A stretch of 64,000 nucleotides of DNA from Enterobacter hormaechei subsp. hoffmannii (GCF_001729745.1 NZ_CP017186.1:620001-684000), one strand, 5' to 3'; positions 28,412 through 37,940 are shown, counted from the first letter of the stretch. Numbers and translations: made by a program. The notes: generated from the letters alone by a model not told the origin.

Positions 28412-28446
28412 GCCCTCACCCAGGCCCTCTCCCACGCGGAGAGGGA
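28412..28446. repeat. Small inverted repeat (CCTCACCC/CCCTCTCCC family), copy 3
   Basis: GCCCTCACCCAGGCCCTCTC, then CCACGCGGAGAGGG. Same family as the copies at 19814 and 26246; with the latter it brackets the adh/lysR module. Confidence 0.75.
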
Positions 28447-28454
28447 ACAAACAT

Positions 28455-28482
28455 AAAAAACGGCAACCGAAGTTGCCGTTTT
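28455..28482. terminator. Bidirectional terminator between lysR and ettA
   Basis: Stem AAAACGGCAAC / GTTGCCGTTTT with a CCGA-type loop, A-rich on one side and T-rich on the other; serves ettA on the minus strand. Confidence 0.85.
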
Positions 28483-28486
28483 GCTT

Positions 28487-30154
28487 TTATTTCGCAATAC
28501 GCTTGTACTTAATACGCTTCGGCTCCAGCGCGTCTGCGCCCAGCGTGCGTTTCTTGTACTCTTCGTATTCGGTGAAGTTACCTTCGAAGAACTCCACTTT
28601 ACCTTCGTCCTGGTAGTCCAGAATGTGGGTCGCGATACGGTCAAGGAACCAGCGGTCGTGCGAGATAACCATGGCGCAGCCCGGGAATTCCAGCAGGGCG
28701 TTTTCCAGCGCGCGCAGGGTTTCGATGTCCAGGTCGTTGGTAGGTTCGTCGAGCAGCAGAACGTTGCCGCCAACCTGAAGCAGCTTCGCCAGGTGCAGAC
28801 GACCACGCTCACCGCCAGACAGCTCGCCCACGCGTTTGCCCTGGTCGGTGCCCTTGAAGTTAAAGCGGCCAACATAGGCGCGGCTTGGCATCTCGGTGTT
28901 GCCGATACGCATGATATCCAGACCGCCGGAGACTTCTTCCCACACGGTTTTGCTGTTGTCCATCGCGTCACGGAACTGGTCAACGGAGGCCAGCTTCACG
29001 GTCTCACCCAGGGTGATAGAGCCGCTGTCAGGCTGTTCCTGACCGGACATCATGCGGAACAGGGTGGATTTACCCGCGCCGTTCGGACCGATGATGCCGA
29101 CGATAGCGCCTTTCGGTACGGAGAAGGTCAGATCGTCGATCAGCAGGCGGTCGCCGTATGACTTACGCAGGTTGGTCACTTCAACCACTTTATCCCCCAG
29201 ACGTGCTCCAGGCGGGATAAACAGTTCGTTGGTTTCGTTACGCTTCTGGTATTCGGTGTTGTTCAGCTCTTCGAAGCGTGCCAGACGGGCTTTGCCCTTG
29301 GACTGACGGCCTTTCGCGCCCTGACGCACCCACTCCAGCTCTTTCTCAATAGATTTACGGCGCGCCGCTTCCTGAGACGCTTCCTGCGCCAGACGCTGAT
29401 CTTTCTGTTCCAGCCAGGAGGAGTAGTTACCTTCCCACGGAATACCTTCGCCGCGGTCCAGCTCCAGGATCCAGCCCGCCACGTTGTCGAGGAAGTAGCG
29501 GTCGTGGGTAATTGCCACCACGGTGCCTTCGAAGTCGTGCAGGAAGCGTTCCAGCCACGCCACGGATTCCGCATCCAGGTGGTTGGTCGGTTCGTCGAGC
29601 AGCAGCATGTCTGGTTTTTCCAGCAGCAGGCGGCACAGCGCCACGCGGCGGCGTTCACCACCGGAGAGATTCGCGATTTTCGCATCCCAGTCCGGCAGAC
29701 GCAGGGCATCTGCCGCGCGCTCCAGCTGCACGTTCAGGTTGTGACCGTCGTGCGCCTGGATAATCTCTTCAAATTTGCCTTGCTGAGCGGCCAGTTTGTC
29801 GAAGTCCGCATCCGGCTCGGCGTATTTGGCATACACTTCATCCAGACCTTTCAGGGCGTTAACCACTTCGGATACCGCTTCTTCAACGGATTCACGCACG
29901 GTGTGTTCCGGGTTCAGCTGAGGTTCCTGCGGCAGGTAGCCGATCTTGATGCCAGGCTGCGGACGGGCTTCACCTTCGATGTCTGTATCGATGCCGGCCA
30001 TGATGCGCAGCAGGGTGGACTTACCGGCACCGTTGAGACCCAGAACACCGATTTTTGCGCCCGGGAAAAAGCTCAGCGAGATATTTTTAAGAATATGACG
30101 TTTCGGCGGGACAACTTTGCCGACACGATGCATGGTATAAACGAATTGAGCCAC
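28487..30154 (-). CDS. ettA: EttA, energy-dependent translational throttle (ABC-F)
   Basis: A 555-residue ABC-F ATPase without membrane domains. It binds the ribosomal E site and gates the first elongation steps according to the ATP/ADP ratio. Two ABC domains are intact: Walker A GLNGAGKST (39-47) and GPNGAGKST (about 350), each with its LSGGERRRVAL / LSGGERGRLHL signature. Between them lies the charged P-site tRNA-interaction motif (ARRKSIEKELEWVRQG...KGKARLARFEELN). Near-identical in length and sequence to E. coli EttA (YjjK). Divergent from slt. Confidence 0.97.
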   Translation of the reverse strand: MAQFVYTMHRVGKVVPPKRHILKNISLSFFPGAKIGVLGLNGAGKSTLLRIMAGIDTDIEGEARPQPGIKIGYLPQEPQLNPEHTVRESVEEAVSEVVNALKGLDEVYAKYAEPDADFDKLAAQQGKFEEIIQAHDGHNLNVQLERAADALRLPDWDAKIANLSGGERRRVALCRLLLEKPDMLLLDEPTNHLDAESVAWLERFLHDFEGTVVAITHDRYFLDNVAGWILELDRGEGIPWEGNYSSWLEQKDQRLAQEASQEAARRKSIEKELEWVRQGAKGRQSKGKARLARFEELNNTEYQKRNETNELFIPPGARLGDKVVEVTNLRKSYGDRLLIDDLTFSVPKGAIVGIIGPNGAGKSTLFRMMSGQEQPDSGSITLGETVKLASVDQFRDAMDNSKTVWEEVSGGLDIMRIGNTEMPSRAYVGRFNFKGTDQGKRVGELSGGERGRLHLAKLLQVGGNVLLLDEPTNDLDIETLRALENALLEFPGCAMVISHDRWFLDRIATHILDYQDEGKVEFFEGNFTEYEEYKKRTLGADALEPKRIKYKRIAK

Positions 30155-30380
30155 GTTGGACTTCGCCTCTTTTATCGTGATGAGAATGAATTTCAGCCTC
30201 GAAGTGTAGCCTTTTTCACGCCCTAATCCCAGCCAGGAACGTCGGGAGTGTTAAAACGCGCAAGAAAGGTAAAAAAGTGTCCATGACGTGGCGCGTTGTG
30301 GGATGCCTGGTTAGCATAAGTTGAGGTAACTTTCACGTGGCAAGACGCTGCAACTGACGAAAAACAATGAGGAAGAGCTT

Positions 30381-32318
30381 GTGGAAAAAGCCAAACGGGT
30401 GGTCTGGCGTCTGCTGGCTGCCAGCGTATGCGTAATGGCGGTAAGCCAGGCGGTGCATGCCGATTCACTGGATGAACAACGTAACCGCTATGCCCAGATT
30501 AAGCAGGCATGGGACAACAAGCAGATGGATACCGTGCAGGCGCTGATGCCGACGCTGAAGGATTATCCGCTGTATCCGTATCTGGAGTATCGTCAGATCA
30601 CTGATGATCTCATGAATCAACCGACCGTCACCGTAAATAACTTCATTCAGGCGAACCCGACACTGCCGCCTGCGCGTACCCTGAAGTCCCGGTTTGTGAA
30701 CGAGCTGGCCCGTCGCGAAGACTGGCGCGGCCTGCTGGCTTTCAGCCCGGATAAGCCGGGCGCGACGGAAGCGCAGTGTAATTACTATTATGCGAAATGG
30801 GCGACCGGTCAGCAGGAGGAAGCCTGGACCGGCGCGAAAGAGCTGTGGTTGACGGGCAAAAGCCAGCCAAACGCCTGTGACCCGCTGTTCAGCGCCTGGC
30901 GCGCCTCGGGCAAGCAGGATCCGCTCTCTTACCTGGAACGTATTCGCCTGGCGATGAAGGCCGGAAACACCCGGCTGGTTACCGTGCTGGCGGGCCAGAT
31001 GCCCGCGGATTATCAGACCATTGCCTCTGCCGTTATCAGTCTGGCAAACGATCCCAATACCGTGCTGACGTTTGCGCGTACCACCGGCGCGACCGATTTT
31101 ACCCGCCAGATGGCGGCGGTGGCCTTTGCCAGCGTGGCGCGTGAGGATGTGGAAAACGCCCGGCTGATGATCCCGCAGCTGGTGCAGGCCCAGCAGCTTA
31201 ATGACGATCAAACCCAGGAACTGCGCGATATTGTGGCATGGCGACTGATGGGAACAGATGTCACCGACGAACAGGCGCGCTGGCGTGACGACGCGGTAAT
31301 GCGTTCAAACTCTGTCTCGCTGGTGGAGCGTCGCGTGCGCATGGCGCTGGGAACGGGCGATCGTCGTGGCCTCAATACCTGGCTGGCGCGCCTGCCGATG
31401 GATGCTAAAGAGAAAGATGAATGGCGTTACTGGCAGGCGGACCTGTTGCTGGAGCGTGGTCGTGAAGACGAAGCCAAAGCGATCCTCCACTCCCTGATGC
31501 AGCAGCGCGGCTTCTACCCGATGGCGGCGGCGCAGCGTTTGGGCGAGGAGTACACCCTGAAGATCGACAAAGCGCCAGCCAACGCGAACCCGGCGCTGAC
31601 GCAGGGTCCGGAAATGGCGCGCGTGCGCGAGCTGATGTACTGGAATCTGGATAATACCGCGCGCAGCGAATGGGCCAACCTGGTCACCAGCCGTACCACC
31701 GACGAGAAGGCGCAGCTCGCCCGCTATGCGTTTGATAATCGCTGGTGGGATCTGAGCGTGCAGGCGACGATCGCCGGCAAGCTGTGGGATCATCTCGAAG
31801 AGCGTTTCCCGCTGGCTTATAAGGATCTGTTCGATCGCTACACCAGCGGCAAAGATATTCCGCAAAGCTACGCGATGGCCATTGCCCGTCAGGAAAGCGC
31901 CTGGAACCCGAAAGTGCGTTCGCCGGTGGGGGCCAGCGGCCTGATGCAAATTATGCCGGGCACCGCGACGCACACGGTGAAGATGTTTAATATCCCAGGC
32001 TACAGCAGCCCGTCCCAGCTGCTGGATCCGGAGACCAACATCAACATCGGTACCAGCTACTTGCAGTACGTCTATCAGCAGTTCGGTAATAACCGCATCT
32101 TCGCGTCAGCCGCGTACAACGCCGGGCCAGGCCGCGTGCGGACATGGCTTGGCAACAGCGCAGGGCGACTCGACGCCGTGGCGTTCGTCGAGAGCATTCC
32201 GTTCTCGGAAACGCGCGGATATGTGAAGAACGTGCTGGCGTATGACGCCTACTATCGGCACTTCATGGGGGAGAAAGATGCCCTGATGAGCGATGCCGAG
32301 TGGCAGAGACGTTACTGA
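30381..32318 (+). CDS. slt: Slt, soluble lytic transglycosylase Slt70
   Basis: A 645-residue periplasmic enzyme that cleaves peptidoglycan with formation of 1,6-anhydromuramic acid. It has a 27-residue signal peptide ending VHA-DS, a long alpha-superhelical U-domain, and a C-terminal lysozyme-like domain with [20 protein letters not shown]; the catalytic glutamate is residue 505, which is 478 in the mature protein as in E. coli. The start is GTG, after GAGGAAGAGC. Upstream of trpR, as in E. coli. Confidence 0.97.
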   Translation: MEKAKRVVWRLLAASVCVMAVSQAVHADSLDEQRNRYAQIKQAWDNKQMDTVQALMPTLKDYPLYPYLEYRQITDDLMNQPTVTVNNFIQANPTLPPARTLKSRFVNELARREDWRGLLAFSPDKPGATEAQCNYYYAKWATGQQEEAWTGAKELWLTGKSQPNACDPLFSAWRASGKQDPLSYLERIRLAMKAGNTRLVTVLAGQMPADYQTIASAVISLANDPNTVLTFARTTGATDFTRQMAAVAFASVAREDVENARLMIPQLVQAQQLNDDQTQELRDIVAWRLMGTDVTDEQARWRDDAVMRSNSVSLVERRVRMALGTGDRRGLNTWLARLPMDAKEKDEWRYWQADLLLERGREDEAKAILHSLMQQRGFYPMAAAQRLGEEYTLKIDKAPANANPALTQGPEMARVRELMYWNLDNTARSEWANLVTSRTTDEKAQLARYAFDNRWWDLSVQATIAGKLWDHLEERFPLAYKDLFDRYTSGKDIPQSYAMAIARQESAWNPKVRSPVGASGLMQIMPGTATHTVKMFNIPGYSSPSQLLDPETNINIGTSYLQYVYQQFGNNRIFASAAYNAGPGRVRTWLGNSAGRLDAVAFVESIPFSETRGYVKNVLAYDAYYRHFMGEKDALMSDAEWQRRY

Positions 32319-32340
32319 TCGGCGCGGGTTGTGTTATGCT

Positions 32341-32359
32341 GTACTCGTTAATGAGTACA
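32341..32359 (+). promoter_or_regulatory. trp operator of trpR (autoregulation)
   Basis: GTACTCGTTAATGAGTACA is a near-perfect palindrome matching TrpR operators, directly after a TATGCT -10-like box (32335-32340) and 14 bases before the trpR start. Supports autorepression by TrpR with tryptophan. Confidence 0.85.
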
Positions 32360-32373
32360 AGAGGCAGCATAAC

Positions 32374-32703
32374 ATGACCCAGCATTCCCCGTATTCCTCG
32401 GCCATGGCCGAACAGCGTCATCAGGAGTGGCTTCGTTTTGTGGAGTTGCTCCGCCAGTCTTACGACAAAGATCTGCATTTACCCTTGCTACAGCTGATGC
32501 TGACGCCAGACGAGCGTGAAGCGCTGGGTACACGGGTACGCATTATTGAGGAACTGCTGCGTGGCGAAATGAGCCAGCGTGAACTGAAAAACGAGCTGGG
32601 CGCGGGCATCGCGACGATTACCCGGGGTTCAAACAGCCTGAAGTCGGCGCCGGTTGAACTGCGTCAGTGGCTGGAAGCGGTATTGCTTAAAAACGCCGGA
32701 TGA
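32374..32703 (+). CDS. trpR: TrpR, tryptophan repressor
   Basis: A 109-residue all-helical dimeric repressor that binds DNA with tryptophan as corepressor and controls trp, aroH, mtr and its own gene. The HTH region [25 protein letters not shown] is intact. The ATG at 32374, preceded by AGAGGC, gives the E. coli-type N-terminus; the frame is open upstream through the operator. The last codons (Asn-Ala-Gly-stop) are inside a REP element, which may explain why it is one residue longer than the E. coli protein. Confidence 0.96.
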   Translation: MTQHSPYSSAMAEQRHQEWLRFVELLRQSYDKDLHLPLLQLMLTPDEREALGTRVRIIEELLRGEMSQRELKNELGAGIATITRGSNSLKSAPVELRQWLEAVLLKNAG

Positions 32704-32726
32704 CGGCTTCGCCTAATCCGGCCTAC
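32695..32726. repeat. REP element overlapping the trpR stop
   Basis: GCCGGATGACGGCTTCGCC, then TAATCCGGCCTAC. The TGA of trpR (32701-32703) is part of the repeat; it ends five bases before the yjjX stop. Confidence 0.85.
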
Positions 32727-32730
32727 AAAC

Positions 32731-33246
32731 TTAACGATAAATCGCGTTATGGAACGGACTTAACGCCAGAATAACGGCCTGGTGGTAAACGCTCGAACGG
32801 GTGAGCTTGCCCGCGGTAAAGACGCCAATCGCCCCCTCTTTACGACCAATCTCATCAATGCCGGTGTAGTGCGACATTACCGGCCCCAGCGCCTCACCCG
32901 CGCGGACTTTCTCCAGTATGACCTCCGGCAGCGGCAGCGTGGCTGAACGCGCTTCGCCGCGCTGCTCGCGGCTTTCGATGACAACCCAGCTGAAGGTCGC
33001 CCCTTCGTCGATACCTGCTTCAATCGCGACCCAGAAGTCAGCATCTGGTGCGGCGGCTTTTGCATTCGCCACGCGATTTCGTGCGCCAGCGCGTGTTTCC
33101 TCGCTGCCAAACGGCTGTTCCGGCACACCGCTCTCGACGCCGACGGCGTCAATATGGCAGGATCCTTCGCCGAAGATCTCTTCAAATGCCCTTAGAATTG
33201 CCTGAATTTTGGCAGGATTGGTGGTAGCAGAGACAACATGGTGCAT
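32731..33246 (-). CDS. yjjX: YjjX, inosine/xanthosine triphosphatase
   Basis: A 171-residue HAM1-like house-cleaning phosphatase acting on ITP and XTP. It has the family features [10 protein letters not shown] near the N-terminus, [16 protein letters not shown] and [10 protein letters not shown], with [17 protein letters not shown] near the end. Length matches E. coli YjjX. It is convergent with trpR and divergent from gpmB over 48 bp. Confidence 0.94.
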   Translation of the reverse strand: MHHVVSATTNPAKIQAILRAFEEIFGEGSCHIDAVGVESGVPEQPFGSEETRAGARNRVANAKAAAPDADFWVAIEAGIDEGATFSWVVIESREQRGEARSATLPLPEVILEKVRAGEALGPVMSHYTGIDEIGRKEGAIGVFTAGKLTRSSVYHQAVILALSPFHNAIYR

Positions 33247-33294
33247 AATTAAGCTCGATTTAAAAAATTCATCGCAGTATAACGGAAAAAAAGC

Positions 33295-33942
33295 ATGTTA
33301 CAGGTATACCTTGTTCGCCACGGTGAAACGCAGTGGAACGCCGAGCGACGTATTCAAGGCCAGTCAGACAGTCCTCTCACCGACAAAGGTGTGCAGCAAG
33401 CGTGGCAGGTGGCGGAGCGCGCCAGAACGCTGGGTATCACTCACGTCATCTCCAGTGATTTAGGCCGCACGCAGCAGACGGCACGCATCATCGCCGATGC
33501 CTGTGGCTGCGACGTGACCCTTGAACCGCGCCTGCGCGAGCTGGATATGGGCGTGCTGGAAAAACGCCCTATCGATACGCTGACGGAAACCGAAGAAGGC
33601 TGGCGTCGCACGCTGGTGAACGGCACTGAAGATGGTCGCATCCCTGAGGGGGAATCCATGCAGGAGCTGAGCGTGCGCATGCATGCCGCGCTGGCCGAGT
33701 GCCTGAAACTCCCGGCAGGTAGCCGACCGCTGCTGGTGAGCCACGGTATCGCGCTGGGTTGCCTGGTGAGTACCATTCTGGGGCTGCCAGCTTACGCCGA
33801 ACGCCGTTTGCGTCTGCGCAACTGTTCCATTTCCCGTATCGACTATCAGGAAAGTGCCTGGCTGGCATCGGGGTGGGTGGTTGAGATGGCAGGGGACATT
33901 TCGCATCTTGATGCCCCTGCACTGGATGAGTTGCAGCGTTAA
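33295..33942 (+). CDS. gpmB: GpmB (YtjC), histidine phosphatase / phosphoglycerate mutase-like
   Basis: A 215-residue histidine-phosphatase-family protein. [10 protein letters not shown] carries catalytic His9, and VSHGIALG near residue 150 carries the second histidine. It is named as a phosphoglycerate mutase, but the E. coli protein shows little such activity and general phosphatase function is more likely. Its 3' end overlaps convergent rob by four bases. Confidence 0.93.
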   Translation: MLQVYLVRHGETQWNAERRIQGQSDSPLTDKGVQQAWQVAERARTLGITHVISSDLGRTQQTARIIADACGCDVTLEPRLRELDMGVLEKRPIDTLTETEEGWRRTLVNGTEDGRIPEGESMQELSVRMHAALAECLKLPAGSRPLLVSHGIALGCLVSTILGLPAYAERRLRLRNCSISRIDYQESAWLASGWVVEMAGDISHLDAPALDELQR

Positions 33943-34808
33943 CGACGTACCGGAATCAGGAATTCCATACGCAGATTGATAGGGCCTTCTTCCGGTTTTG
34001 CATCTTGCGCCGGATAGTAGCGCTCAATGTCCTGACCTTTACGGCGATTCAGATTCAGCATCGGCATGCAGGTCCCGTAAACGGTCAGGATGAACTCCTG
34101 AACGCCCGTTCCTAACCCTTCGTATGAGAACATCACATACTCGCCGCCTTCCAGCACGACAGGCTTCGAGCCATGAATGTAACCGTTCGCCATGTCAGGC
34201 GTCAGCGCCGTGGTATAGAACACCTCCTGCTCGTCGTCTTTTTCCTGGCTGGGATGCGTTTCGTTCAGGCCATACAGAATCGGCGGGATCGCCGGAGCAT
34301 GGCTTAAAAATTCGCGCCAGAACTGAACGCGCATCTGATGGCGGAACTCGGAGATCTGCTCCAGGGAACAGGAGTAGCTCTGCGTGGTGCCGACCAGGTG
34401 CGTTTCCGGCAGGGTGATGATTTCATATTTTGGCATCGCAAACTCGCCCAGACGCAGCGGCGGACGCATACCAAAGGAGCTCCAGTCCGGCGAGCGGCGA
34501 TAAAGCGCTGGCGTTAACGAGAACTGTTTTTTAAAGGCGCGAGTGAAGGTTTGCTGTGAATCGAAGCGATATTGCAGGGCAATATCCAGGATTGGTCGCG
34601 CGGTCAGGCGCAACGCGACAGCAGACTTTGATAAACGACGTGCGCGAATATAGGCACCGATAGCATGACCGGTGACATCCTTGAACATCCTTTGCAGATG
34701 CCACTTGGAATAGCCTGCTTTTGCCGCCACATTATCCAGTGACAAAGGCTGGTCGAGATGACCTTCCAGCCAGGTGAGCAGGTCGCGAATAATTCCAGCC
34801 TGATCCAT
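33939..34808 (-). CDS. rob: Rob, AraC-family right-origin-binding regulator
   Basis: A 289-residue activator with an N-terminal AraC-type double HTH (about 8-105; GYSKWHLQRMFKDVTGHAIGAYIRARRLSKSA) and a C-terminal GyrI-like domain that senses inducers such as bile salts and dipyridyl. It activates the mar/sox/rob regulon, including acrAB and micF, and so affects efflux and antibiotic tolerance. Intact and of standard length. Confidence 0.97.
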   Translation of the reverse strand: MDQAGIIRDLLTWLEGHLDQPLSLDNVAAKAGYSKWHLQRMFKDVTGHAIGAYIRARRLSKSAVALRLTARPILDIALQYRFDSQQTFTRAFKKQFSLTPALYRRSPDWSSFGMRPPLRLGEFAMPKYEIITLPETHLVGTTQSYSCSLEQISEFRHQMRVQFWREFLSHAPAIPPILYGLNETHPSQEKDDEQEVFYTTALTPDMANGYIHGSKPVVLEGGEYVMFSYEGLGTGVQEFILTVYGTCMPMLNLNRRKGQDIERYYPAQDAKPEEGPINLRMEFLIPVRR

Positions 34809-35022
34809 ATACTATCCTCATCCTTAAAACTGCCGCAGGTGCCTGTTTACAGGTTAGCGGATAATAGCATTTTTTGACGTTTTAGCATTCAGTGTTTTTT
34901 TTGCGCATAAATGCTTTTTGTGGTGATTTAAGTGCGGATATATTCTAATCCTGTGATCTTGCTACATTTTTATCTAACCTGTTGAATAATCGCTCAGCGT
35001 AATTTTTATGAATGGTAACAAT

Positions 35023-35493
35023 ATGAAATACAAGGTTTTAGTCTTTGCAGCACTGGCGCTGATGGCAGGGCGCGTGGCACAGGCGGAGCAAATTGGCTCC
35101 GTGGACACCGTGTTTAAAATGTTTGGGCCGGACCACAAAATTGTGGTGGAGGCCTTTGACGATCCGGACGTTAAAAACGTCACCTGCTATGTCAGCCGGG
35201 CGAAGACCGGCGGGATTAAAGGCGGCCTGGGGCTGGCTGAAGACACGTCTGACGCGGCCATCTCCTGCCAGCAGGTTGGTCCGGTGGAATTGAGTGACAA
35301 AATTAAAAACGGCAAAGCGCAGGGCGACGTTGTATTCCAGAAACGGACCTCGCTGGTGTTCAAAAAGCTACAGGTGGTCCGTTTTTATGACGCGAAGCGC
35401 AACACACTGGCTTATCTGGCTTATTCCGACAAAGTCGTGGAAGGCTCACCGAAAAACGCGATTAGCGCGGTGCCGATTATGCCGTGGCATTGA
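35023..35493 (+). CDS. creA: CreA, periplasmic protein of unknown function
   Basis: A 156-residue exported protein: signal peptide [21 protein letters not shown], then a domain with two cysteines ([14 protein letters not shown]) likely to form a disulfide. The ATG at 35023 gives the E. coli N-terminus; an earlier in-frame ATG at 35008 would add five residues. In E. coli it is the first gene of creABCD. Here it is followed at once by a terminator and arcA, so the CreBC two-component system and the CreD membrane protein are missing from this locus. Confidence 0.94.
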   Translation: MKYKVLVFAALALMAGRVAQAEQIGSVDTVFKMFGPDHKIVVEAFDDPDVKNVTCYVSRAKTGGIKGGLGLAEDTSDAAISCQQVGPVELSDKIKNGKAQGDVVFQKRTSLVFKKLQVVRFYDAKRNTLAYLAYSDKVVEGSPKNAISAVPIMPWH

Positions 35494-35524
35494 TAAAAAA
35501 AACGGCGCAAAAGCGCCGTTTTTT
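35494..35524. terminator. Bidirectional terminator between creA and arcA
   Basis: AAAACGGCGC / GCGCCGTTTT stem with an AAAA loop, an A-run on the left and a T-run on the right; serves both convergent genes. Confidence 0.9.
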
Positions 35525-35541
35525 ACTGCGTGACGGGAGGA

Positions 35542-36258
35542 TTACTCCTGGAGGTCACCGCAGAAACGATAGCCTTCACCATGGATCGTGGCGATGATTT
35601 CCGGCGTATCAGGCGTAGATTCGAAATGTTTACGAATACGACGGATGGTTACGTCAACGGTACGATCGTGTGGCTTCAACTCACGACCGGTCATTTTCTT
35701 CAGCAGTTCTGCACGGGACTGGATCTTGCCCGGGTTTTCGCAGAAGTGCAGCATCGCGCGGAATTCACTGCGCGGCAGTTTGTACTGCTCACCGTTCGGG
35801 CTAATCAGCGAACGGCTATTGATATCAAGTTCCCAGCCGTTGAATTTGTAGCTGTCGACGCTACGACGCTCTTCACTGACCGTACCCAGATTCATGGTGC
35901 GGGACAGCAGGTTGCGTGCACGAATGGTTAACTCGCGAGGGTTGAACGGCTTGGTGATGTAGTCATCCGCGCCGATTTCCAGACCAAGAATTTTATCAAC
36001 CTCGTTGTCACGGCCTGTCAGGAACATCAACGCGACGTTCGCCTGTTCACGCAGTTCGCGCGCCAGAAGAAGCCCGTTTTTGCCCGGCAGATTGATATCC
36101 ATAATCACCAGGTTGATATCATTTTCAGAAAGGATCTGATGCATCTCTGCGCCATCGGTCGCTTCAAAGACATCGTAGCCTTCTGCTTCGAAAATGCTCT
36201 TTAACGTGTTGCGTGTTACCAACTCGTCTTCAACGATAAGAATGTGCGGGGTCTGCAT
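35542..36258 (-). CDS. arcA: ArcA, aerobic respiration response regulator
   Basis: A 238-residue OmpR-type response regulator. Asp54 ([12 protein letters not shown]) is the phosphoacceptor; the C-terminal winged HTH is complete ([26 protein letters not shown]). With the quinone-sensing kinase ArcB it represses TCA-cycle and respiratory genes in low oxygen. The 635-bp upstream gap contains an FNR-type site and yjjY, consistent with the long multi-promoter leader known in E. coli. Confidence 0.98.
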   Translation of the reverse strand: MQTPHILIVEDELVTRNTLKSIFEAEGYDVFEATDGAEMHQILSENDINLVIMDINLPGKNGLLLARELREQANVALMFLTGRDNEVDKILGLEIGADDYITKPFNPRELTIRARNLLSRTMNLGTVSEERRSVDSYKFNGWELDINSRSLISPNGEQYKLPRSEFRAMLHFCENPGKIQSRAELLKKMTGRELKPHDRTVDVTIRRIRKHFESTPDTPEIIATIHGEGYRFCGDLQE

Positions 36259-36353
36259 GTTTGCTACCTAAATTGCCAACTAAATCGAAACAGGAAGTAC
36301 AAAAGTCCCTGACCTGCCTGATGCATGTCGCAAATTAACATGATCGGCTTAAC

Positions 36354-36494
36354 GTGACTAAAGTACGTAATTGCGTTCTTGATGCACTTTCCATCAACGT
36401 CAACAACATCATTAGCTTGGTCGTGGGTACTTTCCCTTTGGACCCGACAGTGTCAAAAACGGCTGTCATCCTAACCATTTTAACAGCAACATAA
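36354..36494 (+). CDS. yjjY: YjjY, 46-aa protein antisense to the arcA leader
   Basis: A 46-codon frame with a GTG start (begins MTKVRNCVLDALSINVNN, ends VILTILTAT) matches E. coli YjjY almost residue for residue. It runs opposite to arcA, 95 bases upstream of the arcA start. No clear Shine-Dalgarno sequence is seen before the GTG. Function is unknown. Conservation could reflect the arcA leader rather than a protein, but in-frame amino acid identity favours a real gene. Confidence 0.7.
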   Translation: MTKVRNCVLDALSINVNNIISLVVGTFPLDPTVSKTAVILTILTAT

Positions 36495-36893
36495 CAGGCT
36501 AAGTGACACCGGACACCCAATAAAACTACGCTTCGTTGACATATATCAAGTTCAATTGTAGCACGTTAACAGTTTGATGAAATCATCGTAGCTGAATGCT
36601 AGCCTTTGTCACAATTTTTCAATAAACCAACTAGTTGCGGACATTGATTGATAAACGGTACGAATCCAATCGGAAAAGAGTATTCATAAGGTCATTATCA
36701 TTACAAAACATAAGGATAATGGACTTCTGTTAACATTCTAACTGATTGTTCAGCCACAAAATAGTTTAGCTTTTTTTAATTGTTATGAAACGCTATTTCG
36801 GTGATTTGTGTTGCAAAATTGTAAATTCGTGCTGCGTAATATGTTGAAGTGAATCACATTTTTACCTGCTAACTGATTAAAAAGAGAGCATAA
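36495..36893. promoter_or_regulatory. AT-rich arcA/yjtD control region
   Basis: About 400 bases without a gene. It holds TTGACATATATCAA at 36536-36549, a 9-of-10 match to the FNR box TTGAT-N4-ATCAA, in a position suited to anaerobic activation of arcA. The rest is AT-rich and should contain several arcA promoters and the yjtD promoter; I cannot pin those down. Confidence 0.6.
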
Positions 36894-37580
36894 ATGCATC
36901 TGTCGATTGTGCTGGTGGCACCAGCAAGAGCTGAAAATATTGGCGCTGCGGCGCGTGCCATGAAGACCATGGGTTTTACCGATTTGCGTATCGTAGACAG
37001 CACGGCGCATCTGGAGCCTGCTGCGCGATGGGTGGCGCACGGTTCGGGTGATATTCTCGATAATATAACCACTTACGCTACGCTCGCTGAGGCGCTGCAC
37101 GATATGTCGTTTACCGTCGCGACGACCGCGCGCAGCCGGGCGAAGTTTCATTATTACGCCACGCCTGCTGAACTGGTGCCAATGCTGGAAGAGAAAAGCC
37201 AGTGGCTGGAGAAAGCCGCGCTGGTGTTTGGGCGAGAAGATTCCGGGCTGACTAACGAAGAACTGGAACTGGCTGACGTGCTGACGGGCGCGCCGATGGT
37301 GGCGGATTATCCGTCACTCAATCTGGGGCAGGCGGTGATGGTGTACTGCTATCAATTAGCATCCTTAATACAAATTTCTCAGCCGCCAGCGTCAGTAACG
37401 GATGAAAACCAGCTGGCGGCGCTGCGTATTCGTGCAGATAAGCTTCTCGAGCAACTGGGCGTCGCTGACGATCAAAAAATGGTGGACTGGTTACAGCAGC
37501 GCCTGGGGCGTCTTGAACAGCGCGACACGGCAATGCTGCACCGATTGCTTCATGATATTGAAAAAAAATTAGCCGAGTAA
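36894..37580 (+). CDS. yjtD: YjtD (LasT-like), SpoU-family RNA methyltransferase
   Basis: A 228-residue SPOUT methyltransferase related to TrmJ and LasT. The family motifs are N-terminal APARAENIGAAARAMKTMGF, middle LVFGREDSGLTNEEL (motif 2) and C-terminal SLNLGQAVMVYCYQL (motif 3, the knotted SAM site). It is predicted to 2'-O-methylate tRNA or rRNA; the target is not established. Located between arcA and thrL as in E. coli. Confidence 0.9.
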   Translation: MHLSIVLVAPARAENIGAAARAMKTMGFTDLRIVDSTAHLEPAARWVAHGSGDILDNITTYATLAEALHDMSFTVATTARSRAKFHYYATPAELVPMLEEKSQWLEKAALVFGREDSGLTNEELELADVLTGAPMVADYPSLNLGQAVMVYCYQLASLIQISQPPASVTDENQLAALRIRADKLLEQLGVADDQKMVDWLQQRLGRLEQRDTAMLHRLLHDIEKKLAE

Positions 37581-37713
37581 AATAGTGTCATAGGTTTTTA
37601 TTATGGCCGATCCTGCTGATGTCTGGGGTTGCATCTGGGGTATTCCGATGAAAATAAATCTGCACGCAGCGGGACGTGAGAATGTCCCGAATTGTGATCA
37701 AATTAAAAATTCA

Positions 37714-37741
37714 TTGACTTAAGGTGTTCGATCCTTTAACC
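37714..37741 (+). promoter_or_regulatory. Promoter of the thr operon
   Basis: TTGACT (37714-37719), a 16-base spacer and TTAACC (37736-37741), the same elements as the E. coli thrL promoter. It lies 50 bases before the leader peptide start. Confidence 0.65.
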
Positions 37742-37791
37742 CTAAAAGAATAGAGCACAGACAGATAATAATGACAGAGTACACAACATCC

Positions 37792-37860
37792 ATGAAACGC
37801 ATCAGCATCACCACCATTACTACAACCATCATCATTACCACAGGTAACGATGCGGGCTGA
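37792..37860 (+). CDS. thrL: ThrL, thr operon leader peptide
   Basis: A 22-residue peptide (starts MKRISITT, ends GNDAG) with seven threonine and six isoleucine codons in a tight run. Ribosome stalling at these codons when Thr- or Ile-tRNA is scarce prevents the attenuator. It is one residue longer and relatively richer in Ile than the 21-residue E. coli leader. Confidence 0.95.
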   Translation: MKRISITTITTTIIITTGNDAG

Positions 37861-37878
37861 CGCGTACAGGAAAAACAG

Positions 37879-37915
37879 AAAAAAGCCCGCACCTGAATAG
37901 TGCGGGCTTTTTTTT
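37879..37915 (+). terminator. thr attenuator
   Basis: Stem GCCCGCAC / GTGCGGGC with a 7-base loop, preceded by an A-run and followed by eight T. It lies between thrL and thrA and ends transcription when the leader is translated freely. Confidence 0.95.
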
Positions 37916-37940
37916 CGGCTAAAGGAAATGAGGTAGAACC

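Noticed and set aside
33939..33942. Possible frameshift at the gpmB-rob junction
   Set aside because: The four-base overlap is between two complete convergent genes of standard length; no shift is needed.
37603..37722. A 40-codon ATG frame upstream of the thr promoter
   Set aside because: No Shine-Dalgarno sequence, runs into the thr -35 box, and the peptide matches nothing I recognise.
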